Source: Macropodus opercularis (Eukaryota; Chordata; Actinopteri; Anabantiformes; Osphronemidae). Taken from it: DNA of 64,000 bases. The notes beneath the pieces are model-generated. The model saw only the letters and a list, made by a program, of their open reading frames with translations. It ran no database searches and was not told the DNA's origin. How positions within the stretch are numbered: position 1 is the stretch's first letter; the number at the start of each line of letters is the position of its first letter. The stretch lies in NCBI GenBank assembly GCA_030770545.1, contig CM061109.1, positions 3,844,001 to 3,908,000 of the forward strand. The letters run 5' to 3'. A program made the position numbers and the translations under genes. Below are positions 36,280-47,724 of this stretch, in pieces.

Positions 36280-37313
36280 ATGCTGCAGGCCTACCTCCTG
36301 CAGTTGTCGACACGATTCAGAACGCAAGAGCTGCGTCCACCCGTCGTCTATATGGTGGGAAGTGGCGTATGTTTGAGAAATGGTGTGAGTCTAGGGCCAC
36401 TGTTTCTTTTCAGTGTTCAGTGGTGGATATTCTATGCTTCCTTCAGGACTTATTGGAGAAAGGAAGAGCCTTTTCTACTATTAAGGTCTATTTGGCAGCG
36501 ATTTCAGCGTGCCACGTGGGTTTCGGTGATAAATCGGCTGGCCAGCACCCGTTGATTTGTCAGTTTATGAAAGGGGCCCGTCGCAGGCTCCCAGTTTCCA
36601 GGTCCTTGGTTCCTGTGTGGGATTTGATGTTGGTCTTAGATGCCCTCTCTCATCACCCATTTGAGCCTATTGATGCTGTGGGTTTTGAGTTTCTCTCATT
36701 TAAAACTGCACTGCTATTGGCCCTTACCACAGCAAAACGTGTTAGCGACTTGCAGGCGCTTTCTATCAGCCCCTCTTGCTTGCAGTGGGCCCCAGGGTTG
36801 GTAAAGGCTTATCTCAGGCCCAATCCTGCGTTTGTTCCCAAGGTTTTGGATCCTTCATACAGGTGCTCTACTGTGGAGCTGTTAGCTTTCCACGCGCCCC
36901 CTTTTCTCTCAGAAGAGGAACGACGGCTTAACACTTTATGTCCCGTTAGGGCCCTCCGCACTTATGTGGACAGGACGGCTGGTTTTAGGAAGTCAGACCA
37001 GCTGTTCGTTTCATGGGCTGCCCCTCATAAGGGAAAGCCGCTATCTCGCCAGAGACTGTCCCACTGGATTGTGAAGGCCATAAGTCTGGCATACGAGTGC
37101 AAGGGAGCCCAGCCCCCTCAGGGTCTGAGAGCCCATTCTACGAGGGGCATGGCCACTTCATGGGCTCTGTTTAGGGGAATTTCAGTCCAGGATATCTGTG
37201 CTTCAGCTAGCTGGGCTACTCCACACACGTTTGTGCGGTTTTACAGGCTGGATGTGGCCAAACCTTCTCTGGCTCATGCAGTCTTAGAGGCGGAGGGATC
37301 AGACTCGGTTTGA
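35823..37313 (+). CDS. DIRS tyrosine recombinase
   Basis: This enzyme integrates the circular DNA copy of the element, in place of a DDE integrase. The catalytic residues are visible in order: Arg306 (36738), an H-S-T-R box at 438-441 (37134-37145) and nucleophile Tyr474 (37242). A SAM-like N-terminal DNA-binding part starts near residue 150. The open frame begins with GTG at 35823, and the first ATG is at 35982, which would still include all domains. The 5' part overlaps the polymerase frame, as in other DIRS elements. No stop or frameshift is seen, so it could still be functional. Confidence 0.88.
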   Translation: MAPICCQGEIPCTENGDSTHRWWSRFGSGSARPPWTCLHHEKTLTALRFSRSPMRGGCFSSYVASGPTVCFPTSQPDLPNPLQSEGTELIIDPDSPSLAIQELDGGSSPAAGEGAMAPSSSEGSTVPGGRRNFPPSPRQAGSLGLARERWNLNAAGLPPAVVDTIQNARAASTRRLYGGKWRMFEKWCESRATVSFQCSVVDILCFLQDLLEKGRAFSTIKVYLAAISACHVGFGDKSAGQHPLICQFMKGARRRLPVSRSLVPVWDLMLVLDALSHHPFEPIDAVGFEFLSFKTALLLALTTAKRVSDLQALSISPSCLQWAPGLVKAYLRPNPAFVPKVLDPSYRCSTVELLAFHAPPFLSEEERRLNTLCPVRALRTYVDRTAGFRKSDQLFVSWAAPHKGKPLSRQRLSHWIVKAISLAYECKGAQPPQGLRAHSTRGMATSWALFRGISVQDICASASWATPHTFVRFYRLDVAKPSLAHAVLEAEGSDSV

Positions 37314-37387
37314 TTCAGTGGTTGTTGATCCCTCTTTATTTTGGCTTCGGGAGATTATATATGCAATCCGGGAGTGGGCTATATCTC

Positions 37388-37482
37388 CCATAGTGAAACA
37401 CCGAGCGAAGTTAGAAAAAGAACGTTGGGTTACTTAACGTAAACCCTGGTTCTTTGATAACAGAGTGAGGTGTTTCACCAAC
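37388..37482 (+). repeat. DIRS internal complementary region
   Basis: 37388-37424 is the exact inverse of the left terminus (31722-31758). It is directly followed by 37425-37482, the inverse of the right terminus (37656-37713). This juxtaposition of both ends is the template used to circularise DIRS DNA. Confidence 0.92.
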
Positions 37483-37504
37483 ACTCCCCTCCTTGCATGG
37501 GCAC

Positions 37505-37713
37505 GGAAAGAAAGCCACTTAGAATGGCTTAGGAGGGGAGGTCGACCGTGTCAATATGAGGTGGGCGGAGCCTGGACACGGCTCGACCTGTCTGTCAGGG
37601 ACAGACGTGATGTCATTGGAGCTTCCATAGTTGGTCACGCCGGAGCGGTTCCCATAGTGAAACACCTCACTCTGTTATCAAAGAACCAGGGTTTACGTTA
37701 AGTAACCCAACGT
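37505..37713 (-). repeat. DIRS right inverted terminal repeat
   Basis: The inner part is the inverse of the left repeat. The outer 58 bp form a near-perfect inverted pair with 37425-37482, so the last 290 bp can fold into a long hairpin. The end ...aacccaacg joins tttcatctg of segment S. Confidence 0.9.
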
Positions 37714-38811
37714 TTCATCTGTTTAGCCGACTCCACAGTTACGTGACGTCATCAACCGCCGATCTAGCAGTTGATATTCTCAGCCCATCAGATTCAAGCT
37801 ACCGAGTAACCATGACGACCATGGCGCAGAGGCACTCGGGAAAAACGTGTTGCATTGATAACATCCAATATGGCGGCGTCCGGAACTAGCACACGCTCTA
37901 CCATTTCAGAAACATGTAAAGCTGTAGCAACCGACAGAAAAGGAGAATAAGAAAAAAAGCTGGACAGGTAGGTGGCCTCCTCAGTGACATGTTTACTGTG
38001 TACAGTAGCACTGCTAGATGTTTGAATATACAATACGTAAAGCTAAAGTAGCAATGTCGCTAACAAGCTAACCTAAGGCTAACTGCTGACAATATTTACA
38101 CAACCACTGTATAACAAGGTTTGGACCATTTTGTTAGCAGTGTATCAACCAGACTGTGTTTCAGTTGCACATGTGTCCTTCCACAGAACTCTGGTAGATA
38201 ATTAATAAGCATGTAAACGTTCAAAATTCAATCCTTAGTTTATGTGTTAAATGAACTGTATATCTTTTTTGCCTTTATTTCATAACTTATGTCTGAATGT
38301 GTTACAAGTTAGCAACGTGCTCTGGTTTGTACTTGGGGCTATGGTAGAAACATTATCTGTAGTCCCAACAGCTGTGCAGCATGCAAGCAAGTGTTGCACA
38401 CAGCTTGGTAACGCAGAGACAAAAGAAGATGTTCAGTCAAAAAAAAGGGTAAAATGTCAACAAAACCCACTCCCTGTTAAAGCTGCTGTCAGGATGTGAG
38501 CACCATCATTTATACTGATGAGGTGAAAACGTATTATGGACGTGTGTGCCACATTATTACAGTGTTTTTTGTGCAGTAGACAAGACGGAAAAACATGCTC
38601 AGACAGATGAAGATATTTTAAGCACCTATCGATACTGATTGTTGCTGATACTTACTACTTACTTACTTACAGCTTATTAATCTGTAAAGATGTGGTATCT
38701 ATCTGTTGTTAATAAGTTTTAGTTTTTCCCCTCAATTCCAGGTGACACACAAGCAGACTCCTGCGGTGGCAGTTGAGAGTGAGATGCCCCCTGCTTCCAG
38801 TAAGATGTTAA
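37714..38811. repeat. Segment S, copy 2, right part
   Basis: It matches 4156-5243. It holds the CRE (37744-37751), the gene-start-like CpG stretch, an 82-codon frame (38251-38499) and the 58-bp exon candidate (38742-38799, acceptor AG at 38740-38741, donor GT at 38800). Unlike copy 1 it continues past the LTR insertion point as ttaataatcaggtaaag. Confidence 0.85.
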
Positions 38812-41101
38812 TAATCAGGTAAAGAAGTAGGGCCATCACTGTGGTCACAAGTCATGGTTGTTGCTCTGTGCTGTGTGTAGTTTCAATATAATAATAATAG
38901 GAAGCTGAACACACTACTTATAGTGGCAGCACTTCAAAACGTGATCCGTTTTCATTGCAGTATCTTTGCGTCTCCACAACGTTTTAGTTTTTTTTCCGCA
39001 AAAAGCTCTGAATTGTTATCTGAAAAACAGCGTTTTTGTCTTACAACTATCTTCCGTTCACTGCAAAGTTATAATGGCCGTGTCTTGTGTTTGATGTTGA
39101 AAGGCTTTAAAGACAGCAGGCATCTCCCAAAATATCTACACACACACTGTATCACGTCTGCTGTGATATAAATATCTCCACATATTTCTGTGGCCGCGAT
39201 GTAATTAATATATGATACTTTGCACTTTTAAAAATGTGCATATAACTATTCTGTTGTCACAATTTCTGCCGGTAAGTGAACTTCACTATAATGTTTGTCT
39301 CTTGTAGAGAATTTCTGTATGAAGCCTTCTCTATGGTAAATAATCCAACAGTGTTGTTTAGATACAGTGAGTGAAAACAGGGAACGTTTGATCACATCGC
39401 TTCCCACAGCAGGTGTATTCATATGTTAATGTTCACTCCTCACCTTGGCTTCAGCCGCCAAGCGGTGAAAGGCTGCTGAGAAGCCACCACGTTTTACAGG
39501 AGCCTTCCTGGTTTGTAAACTGCAGCATCGTCAGAAAAACGCACAGTTAAAGCTCCTCATTCAAGCTGCACCGTCATTGTTACCATTGTATCAATTGTTC
39601 ACCCAAATTATAGCGAAGGCTGATTGGCGGCTCAATGACTGATCGCCTTATTCTGACTGTGATGACTTTGCGCTTCCTCCAGTAAAAATCAACAATAAAA
39701 AATGAAGGGTCTAAAGGTTTTCAGCTGAACTTTCAGTCCTTTGCTGCTGCAGCCAAGGTGAGAATTCTCGTTTCCATCTGACTGCAACGATCTTAACGTG
39801 TGGGAGGGGACGTCTTTGCCTTTAGCTGGATGTCGGTGGAGATTCTCAGTCATCCAGCTGAGGTTGTCTGAAAGTTGATTCATACATGTGTGTTTTTTTA
39901 CACGTATTTAAAGTGGATGGTTGTGTGGAGTTTATTTATTTAAGGTGTCTGTATGTAACCAACAAACTGAATGAATGACGACATTAACATCGATAAATTC
40001 GTCCCCAGATCCTGAGCTAAACAACAGTGCGTATTTCTTGTCTAGTGTGTCCCAACACCGTGTTTTGTCAAGGAGTGAATCGTCTGAAGCGTCTTTTAAT
40101 TCATACATTTTGTGTATTGGTCTCCGCTGGACTCATCACGTCCTGTCAGCTTGTGGGCGCTGGTGGCAGCAGCTCACTTCAGTTCACAAAGCGCAGAAGA
40201 CAAGGTAAACAAAACAGTTATGTCAAGCATTATATCTTTCAAACACGCGTCCATATGTCTGTTATGAGTTGATTAAAAGGAGATTTTAGAAATTAAAATC
40301 AGGCAGAAACTCGGGTCGCCAAAACGGGAACCGCTGAACTACACAAGACACCGCCAGGGTGGCTTCACAGGTGTTCTTGTCTGAATGGATGTAGCCGCCA
40401 TTGAATGAGATTTTCTTGTATAAATTTCCATTTTAGTGAACCTTACTCTTTTATTGAGTTGGGAGTTTATATTATAACGTCTGATAACTACATAAATAAA
40501 GAATTCACAGAAATCCTCGGTACAGTACTGTGTGGTTGTAGGACTAGCCATGACCGGCTATAAGTGTCAGCCCATCGCCACCTACAGGTCATTTAGACGT
40601 AACACACGCTGTGCCTCTGCAAAAATGCAGTGGAAACGTGGCAGAAATGACAAACCAACGCGGTGGAATACGACACTTTTAACAGCTACCACTGTATTTC
40701 GTACAGATTTGAGTCAGGGTTTTGTGTGGAACTGTGTTTAATTTGTGGTTGAAGCCATGGTTAACCTGATGAACATGTTGGTTCTCTTTCGCTCATGGGG
40801 CCCTTGCAGGGAGTGAACTGTAGCTCATACGTTTAGGATACTACTTTGTGCCCTGGATTTCATTTTTACATCATTGGTGTAACACCTGTTGTTATCAAAC
40901 CTTAAGTTCTTCTTATTATAATTGTGCATTTCTTCATCTGTTGTACATTCAAAGTATTGTTTTAAATGTGATCCATGGCACCAATTGATATGTTGCTGTG
41001 ATACTTACTGTTATCCCTAGAAAAGGCCACATCATCTTGTCAGTTTTAATGTAGTTGCTTTTTCAGGGATCATTTTCATCCAGTAATAGTTTTAAATTCT
41101 A
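38812..41101. other. Uncharacterised stretch with inverted partner at its ends
   Basis: Its two ends (38812-38856 and 40850-41095) match, inverted, one continuous piece at about 53946-54225. The middle 2 kb (about 38857-40849) is therefore either an insertion here or a deletion there. I find no terminal repeats at its edges and no recognised coding sequence. The short frames inside, for example 40027-40272, look random. Confidence 0.55.
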
Positions 41102-41425
41102 TTAACACTAGAAGTCCCAGAGAGCAGCCATTTGGCTTTTCTACCTATAAAACCCGCAGGACAGCCGATGGGCTGGAAGTCTTTAGGCTAATATCCTTAA
41201 TCAGCTGTGAACAGTTGCTTTTGTTATGTAAACAATGTGGGGCCATGCTGAACCACTTCAAGGAAACTTGTGTTTCACTTCATCTTAGGGAGAAATCAAC
41301 ACATGTTTTTTTCCTTTGTTGCTGAGGTTTATTGATAAAAATAGTACAAAATAAAAAAAAGAAACCAACCATTTGTACACATATTTACAAATAATATTAA
41401 AAAGTGAGTGAGTACATTCCAGCAA

Positions 41426-42858
41426 TCACTCACAATCCTGGCACTGCCATTGTATCTCCCGTCTGCATTTACCACATGTGTATCTGTAGTAGTGAACACA
41501 TCGCACAGTGGCATGATTGTTCTTGCCTTGGTGTTTGACCTGACACATGGCTCTTTTTCCAGGGCTAGGTGTGGAGGGTTGTGTCCGAAGCAATTGTTCT
41601 TTTCTTGCCTTCTTCGCACACATATGAGAGTTAGCCAACTCTCTTGCAAGCTCCACCAGGAAGTCCACCCGTCTTTCCTGCATTCAGGTGCCTGCTTGAT
41701 ACAGCACATGTGCATTCAGTGCTGTCATGTCAATCATGTTATAGAACACGGCAACTGTCCAGCGCCGTGTCCCTGTGCGGACAGTGTACTCCCGCACCAT
41801 CTGGTCCATCACATCCACGCCGCACTTTGTGGTGTTGTAAAGAGTGACAGTGTTTGGCTTCCTTTTGGTGGTATTATCAGTCTGAATCACGCTGTGCATG
41901 CTGCTAAGAATGTAGACGGTCTTCTTCCGTTTGGGTGCATACGCCGTCAGTGTAGCAGCAGTGGTTGAAAACACCTAATAAATAAGATAAATAGTTGTTT
42001 TCATAGCACTTTTACACACAATGACAAACTTGGCGGTGGTGATTCTAAAAATTAGAAACACTTAAACATAGAACCACAAAAGACGTGCAACATACCTGAG
42101 TGGTGAATTCATTGCGATCTGTGTGTCTAGCGGATTGAGGGATTTCCCGGCGAATCTTGTTGACTGTGCCGAGGATGGTGGTTTTCCAGCTAAGAAGTTT
42201 ATGCGCAAGTGACAGCGATGTGAAGAAAATTGTCCGTGGTAACCACTGGGACGACTAGGGTCCTTGCCAAGATATGGGAGGACATTACAAATGTACTTGG
42301 ATTTTAGGTCGCAAGCCACCCAAAACTTGATCCCAGGTTTGGTCAGGTTTAGTTGCAATATACTGCAAGTTCATCAACGGTGATATGTAGACCAGGGTTG
42401 TTGGATGTGATGCAATTGGTGACAAATGATCCCCACACACTGGAAATGGCAGCAAACTTATCAGTCTTTGTTCGATCACCCTGGGTGGACCTGTCATCAA
42501 AGCGTAGGTGTCGCATGATGTCTTGGAAGCGGTTTTGCGGCATTGTTCCAATGATATTTGGGTTTCCCAGGTTTGCTAACCAGCAGTCACGTAGTGATGG
42601 AACCTTGGTAAGCCCCTGCAAGATGACAATTGCAATAAATGCCATTAGTTCAGGGAGGGCCATGAACCAATGAACATGCTCCGTTTCCTGTGCATGTTGA
42701 ATAGTCCATTCTTGAATGCTATGAAGCATGTCAAGAGTGATGAAACACAGGAAGCTCTGAAGGCGACTCGAGATACTTTTCCTTAGCCGGTCAATCAAGT
42801 TCTCTGCTTTTAGCAGCAATCCCTCCCCCACACATACAAACAAGCCACCAGCAACCAT
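41426..42858 (-). pseudogene. piggyBac-like transposase pseudogene with an intron
   Basis: A piggyBac transposase excises and inserts at TTAA using three Asp residues. The first part (42858-42349) contains the domain start and the first catalytic Asp in a T-V-D-E context, then goes out of frame. The middle part (42358-42096) has the second Asp region (T-D-N-F) displaced out of frame, with a deletion before it. After an intron (42095-41975) the last exon (41974-41426) carries the third Asp in a G-V-D-V-M-D context and a Cys-rich C-terminal zinc-binding domain. A TGA at 41686-41684 interrupts that exon. The N-terminal end before 42858 is missing. It resembles PGBD4-like fish copies. Confidence 0.85.
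41975..42095 (-). other. 121-bp spliceosomal intron in the transposase relic
   Basis: On the minus strand the upstream exon ends accactcag, followed by donor GTATGT, and the intron ends ttatttattag. Removing it restores continuous piggyBac-like reading across the junction in the frame of the downstream exon. Confidence 0.8.
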
Positions 42859-42999
42859 TCACACACACACCCCCAACCCCCCTGCAGATTGCTCAGGTAA
42901 TGACCATATTTACACATGAATTGATGCTAATGGTAGCCAAAAGACTAGCCACTTAGCATCCACTTGGCTAAAGGAGGGTTACAAATCTCTGGGACTTTT

Positions 43000-43184
43000 C
43001 CTCTACACTGTTGCTATTAAAATGTACAATTTATTGATTGGCTACAATTAAAAGCTTGTTCTATGTGGGATTTGTTGGGTCTAGTTGTGTAAGGTCTCAA
43101 ATCTTACTTGTAAAGTGCCTTGAGATAACTGATGTAGTGGATTGGTGCTATATAAATAAAGTTGATTTGAATTGAATTGAAAAT
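43000..43184 (+). mobile_element. L2-like LINE 3' end
   Basis: This is a 5'-truncated tail of the same family as 54938-56813, ending tataaataaagttgatttg and then gaattgaatt. It begins where the piggyBac right end breaks off, so it inserted into or recombined with that end. Confidence 0.85.
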
Positions 43185-43775
43185 TTAATCTATTTTTATT
43201 TCACTTTTTATCCTTTATCCTTTCCTCTACATGATCCTGGATGAGAATCCTCTGTGTCCCGATCAGTCCTGCGCCTGGACTGTTACTGCAGCTTTAACCT
43301 GAGAGCAGATAGCTGAGAAAAGATAGATAACAAAAACACCACATTCAGTCTGGAACAGCTGAACCTGTCACCAATAACAACCAGCTCCTCCTTTGCTTGG
43401 GTTTAAGATTGAGCTAAGATGGTAAATTATTATTACATTATATAACAACAACATCAACGAAAAGCATCAGACATTTCTCATGGTCAGTCTGTCAAACCTT
43501 GTTTCAGTCAGTCAGTCGGGTCTTTATGTCATGAGCTCAGGTTTTATTGTGTACGTGAGCTGGGAGAGAGACCTCCTGCTCAGAATGAACTGCAGTTTGG
43601 CTACTCGTCCTGCTGAAGGAATCAGCAGTGTCGCTTAGGGGGCCCCCTCCTCCATGATGGTAGACGCTGGTTCCATGTGTTCACTTAAGTGTAAACTAAT
43701 GATCTGATTTTCATGGGATCTCTTATCAATTAGTTACTATTAGTCACTAAAGCAAAGCTTCATGCAATGTTAAAC

Positions 43776-43818
<43 letters not shown>

Positions 43819-44034
43819 CTGTCACGCACACTTTCATAGCACTACCTTATTTGTGTTTTATTGTAACTTCCTGATCTGATATGGTATCTGCCCACTAGAC
43901 AAAATATTTTCCCAGGCTTCTCGCAGTCACGGTCACTATTTTCCATTTTTCAATCATTCTATGTAATACTGTTATCTTTAACACAGTCACTCTGCCACCT
44001 CTGTTGTTGCTGATAACCTTGCTGAACACTCAGT
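43185..44034. repeat. Inverted copy of the block L flank with a CA tract
   Basis: 43185-43330 is the inverse of about 58500-58632 and 13190-13302. 43676-43780 is the inverse of about 58270-58400. A (CA)n tract at 43778-43814 matches the (GT)n at 58253-58272. The middle (43331-43675) and 43815-44034 show nothing I recognise. Confidence 0.75.
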
Positions 44035-44849
44035 AGCTGGGTTTGTTGACAGTTTCAGTGGTTCATATGTTTGCAGATTTTGTGTTGGAGAGCGGCCCCA
44101 TATCAGGACAGGGGCATTCCCTGGTAGATCAAAACAGCAACACCAGTTGGATGTTGAAGCAGCCTTGGCAAGTAGTACCCATAGCCATGGAGTTAAAAGG
44201 CAGTGTGCAATTCCTCAAAGGTTGAATCAGGCATGGCAGTTGTTAATGACACTCAAAGATGCTGTTGAGTTGGTTATGTCACCCATCCACACTGATGAAA
44301 GCATAGGTCACCTAGATAGGTCCACACAGATTTAACATTGTTTTCCCAGAAGGGAAATTGATTCCCAAGCATCATTTTGTCGAGCATTACCCGCAGCTCA
44401 TTAAAGCATTTGGCCCACTAGTGTTCTTATGGACAATGAGGTTTGAAGCCAAGCACCACTTCTTTAAGAAGAGTCAAGAATTCCATTAGAGGTTGTAAAT
44501 AAGAACATTCAAGAATTTGTATTGCAGAAATGTCCTGGAGAGACAGTTGTTCATTTGACAAATAAGGCTGAATATCAGGGGACCTGTTACAGCATTGGCA
44601 TGATGTTGATATATGGCTCCACTGGTGGGTTGCCCGACTTTGCTGAAATACTGCAAATCACCATTGTTCATGACAACTTGGTGTTTGTAGACAGATTGCA
44701 AAGTGCATGGTACTGTGAGCATCTTAGATTCTTCAAGTTGGAGGACACTGGCACAGTCACAACTCACTGACATAAAGCCACTGTCTGCCTATTCAACGGA
44801 AGGCTGTCGAATGGTTTCTCTGAAACACCACATCTACTTGACAAACTAG
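44035..44849 (+). pseudogene. Relic of a multicopy teleost Cys-rich protein family
   Basis: Short stretches match, in order, a large fish-specific multicopy family of unknown function. First comes a C-R-F-C zinc-binding-like segment near 44072, then a segment around 44230-44320, then an E-H-Y-P/F-E-A-K-H-type segment at about 44350-44470. A C-terminal part follows at 44522-44770 with a Y-G-S-T-G-G-L-P-D-F core, and its end shifts frame to a TAG at 44847-44849. Deletions, frame changes and stops separate the pieces. The family assignment comes from memory of annotated fish proteins and has no established function. It lies about 50 bp upstream of the SAMD3-like relic on the same strand. Confidence 0.6.
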
Positions 44850-44897
44850 GTAAAGAATCAATTCACAATCATCTTGTGAATTGTTGTTGTGTGACAC

Positions 44898-47724
44898 GTG
44901 CAAACAGAACCTTCTGTCATTACACTGACTCCCATGAATGAGGCTGCGTGTTCCTTTCCTGCGTCAGTGGCTCAGTCTTTCCAGGATGACAGTTCCTCAG
45001 TCACTTCATCTGACACTTGTTGTTGTTGTTCCACAGGTTGTTCCACAGTCACTTCATCTCATTCAGCCCCCAGAGTATCGATCCCACCCCTGGCCACATA
45101 ATTTTGCGATACCCACTTTTTCATTTGATGTTGAAATCCTCCTTCAAGAAGGAAATAAGGTTTATGAATGTGATGGCTCACTTCTTCAGAATCCAAGCTT
45201 GAACTCATGACTCATACTTGAGAAACTTGCTGAAGTAATATTCAACTACACTGCTTGTCCCACCGGACTTCAAATACAGGCAGTTACAGAAGCTTTGATT
45301 AAAAAACATCCCTGCCTAAAAGAGCCTGGATCCTCAGTTTCAGGCATGTATGGGTGGCAGCAACGTCTTAAATAAAAGACGGCTAATTACCGCTTTAAAA
45401 TGAGAAGACGTGATGTACCTTGTCCTGAGCTTGACATAAACTCCTTGAAAAGGAAAACTCCTTTTTTTTTGCAAGTTTTGCAAATTGCAAGAGGCCAAAA
45501 AGAGCAGAAGTGAACTATCTACCTCCACATCCAAGTGGAGAAACAGCTGAGAGTCTGGAAATGGAGAGACATGACCTTCTTAATGAGGTTAAGAAGAAGA
45601 ACAACACAAAGGTGATTCAAGAGAAAATGTCAAAGACATTCTCTTATAGAAGGTTCGAAGTCGTAAGTGGAAGTCCAGCTGCTGATGATTTCAAAGAGAG
45701 GTGGCCTGCTTTGTTTTGTGAAAGTGGGGTAGGTGAATCCTTAAAATTATAAAAATATTATGTGCTTTTCTGAGAACTAACATTATTTGATATTACAGTA
45801 CAGTATATACAGTAAAGCACATTCCTGTTAAAGTAAGTTAAGTTAAAGCCAAATTAATAATCTTTATTTGGAGTTGATGATTGTAAATAGTTTATATCCA
45901 TGTCATAAATTGTACTTTAGCTCTCGACCATTAGCCCATTTTCTAAAGTTGTACATTCTGTTTTTTCAGGAGAATAACCACAATATCTCTGGAGCAGACC
46001 TTCATGTACAACCTAGATAAGTATACACCAAAACTTACTGCCCTGATGAAAGCCAAGGGAGGTGTTTTGGGACCAAGTTGAGGCCCTTCTTGGACAGGCT
46101 GAGTGGGGTATGTCCTGAATGTGGTAGCTTCTGTCTGTCTCTATATATTCCATTTTTCTATTTGCTTGAATTGCTGCTCTGTTTGATTTTGAATTTTCTT
46201 CTGTATGAGTAATGATCCACTGTGGTTCTTTCAACAGATGCAAAGCAGTCAGATGAGACGTGACGCTGTTATCCGCAGCCTTATATTATATCTTGGTGAG
46301 AAAGAAGAGGAGCTTTTTGAAGATTGCACGGTAATGCATGAAAATGTTCCTGTTCTTTTCCCCTCATTCGTTTGGATCGTCTGCCAGGGTCCAGTCCTGC
46401 TCCGGTCCGTGATCAACACAACTGTAGTAGAAAAAGTTCATGCATATAAAGATATTTGTAGCGGAATATATATATTTAGCACATATGCATTTAGTTCAGG
46501 CTAAAGGGTTTAGAAAAGAGTAGAACAGGTAGAACAGGTCCTGTCTAGGCTGTGCAGGCTTGCTGGCCTTGGGTCCGAAGACAATCTGGCTTTTAGACAA
46601 AACAGTCTGAGCTGTTGAACAAAGGAATTTGGGCAAACAATTCTTGGTATGAAATCTTCACATTTTGACGCATGTTCAGGGTTTAAAACCACCTCTCTAG
46701 AAGGAGACGGGGGAGATGTGAGCTGTGCTGGGCTGGGAGACACAGCCAGCGTCTCCCAGCCTGGGCTCCGTCCTTCCCCACACGCGTCTGTGAGCATCTC
46801 CCGCAGGAGAGAGAGGTGACTTTGTTTTCCTGTCTGCATATTTTCGCATCTCACCACTGAAAATAAATTCATGTTTGATTATTTGAACCTAATGCTGCCT
46901 CGGCTTGAATTCCTCTGAGTTGGGACATCTCTGACCACTACACAAGCAGGAGCAAGTAACCAAATCATCCGGTCCCTGAAACAAAACGAGCCACATTGTT
47001 TACTCGAAATGAGGACGATCCTCCTCATTTCTTCCTTACTGATATTTACTGGTATTTACTGGTATTTACCACTGCTTCAGATTCAACCATTTGCACACAC
47101 AAACACTCACAATCAGGTTGGGTTGACACACCGGGGGGCATCTTGGAGATTCAATGTCTGGCCCAATGACACTTTCATTGTAATCTGGATTTATCAAGTC
47201 GTAGATTTTCCTAGGCTACATTAAACTGGCAAGAGGCACAGTCTGTAGCTGAGAGCAACATTAAATCCACATTTTTGCAAGGGCTACAGTTTGTGTTGTG
47301 GATCTAGCTTGTCCCATGATTTAAGACTGATTCACTGGTAATGTACAGGTGTTTTCCTTGTTCATTATGCATTATCAACTAAGTTACTTATCAATATAAG
47401 ACTTAATTTGTGGTATTTTGTACGCAGGAGGACAGACGCAGCGATGCCTCTCACCACATCCTTAGGATCCTGGTCGTCCATAGAGGAGATGGAGAGGATC
47501 CAGTGGACGTATCAATAATTCTGGAAGGCAAGGAGATGCTTACAGGATGCAGCAGCACTGCTACAGCTTGTTCACTACTTATGGGGCTGATTTATACCCT
47601 CAACCTTGCCTACCCCCCTGTACTGCGTTATACCTTTGAGGTGTTTCAAAAACTTTTTCTGGAACTGGACATGATTAAACTTTCTCCAAAAGTACAAGCT
47701 CTTAAGCTTAAGCTGTTAACTTAA
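44898..47724 (+). pseudogene. SAMD3-like multicopy teleost gene, pseudogene with intact splice sites
   Basis: Four exons match the fish proteins annotated as sterile alpha motif domain-containing protein 3-like, whose function is unknown. Exon 1 (about 44898-45728, donor GTAGGT) starts with a Ser-rich linker and is interrupted by TGA 45208-45210, TAA 45373-45375 and a frameshift before 45510. Exon 2 (45970-46107) has a one-base loss near 46070. Exon 3 (46238-46330) and exon 4 (47428-47724, TAA at 47722) are open. All internal acceptors and donors follow consensus, so this is a DNA-level duplicate, not a retrocopy. The N-terminal part of the family is absent. A solo LTR sits in the last intron. 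Confidence 0.7.
46423..46942 (+). mobile_element. Solo LTR, 520 bp
   Basis: The edges are TGTAGT and ACTACA, a perfect 6-bp inverted pair. An AATAAA lies near 46861, followed by about 80 bp of U5-like sequence. Flanks are caac and caag, a near-match four-base target duplication. No primer-binding site or second LTR follows. The minus-strand open frame inside it (46510-46872) is not a gene. The retroviral family was not identified; it does not match the ERV1 LTR. Confidence 0.6.

Larger units (their letters stand above)
31722..37713 (+). mobile_element. DIRS-type tyrosine-recombinase retrotransposon, nearly intact
   Basis: The 5992-bp element has inverted termini, an internal complementary region, and gag, RT/RNase H and tyrosine recombinase frames in DIRS order. 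Segment S copy 1 gives the empty site (ccagtttcatctg at 4152-4164). Comparison with both edges shows no target duplication beyond one or two T residues, as expected when a recombinase inserts a circle. Gag and recombinase frames are open throughout; the polymerase has one frameshift. Confidence 0.93.
41102..42997 (-). mobile_element. piggyBac-type DNA transposon relic
   Basis: The left end is TTAA (41102-41105) followed by cactagaagtcccagag. The inverse of its inner part, ctctgggactt, lies at 42987-42997 and marks the right end, whose last bases and TTAA are lost where a LINE tail begins. The 1.9-kb element carries a broken transposase gene on the minus strand. The inverted paralogue near 53920-53945 shows the surrounding sequence without it. 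Confidence 0.85.

Noticed and set aside
46510..46872. Minus-strand 120-codon frame
   Set aside because: It lies wholly inside the solo LTR and has no motif.
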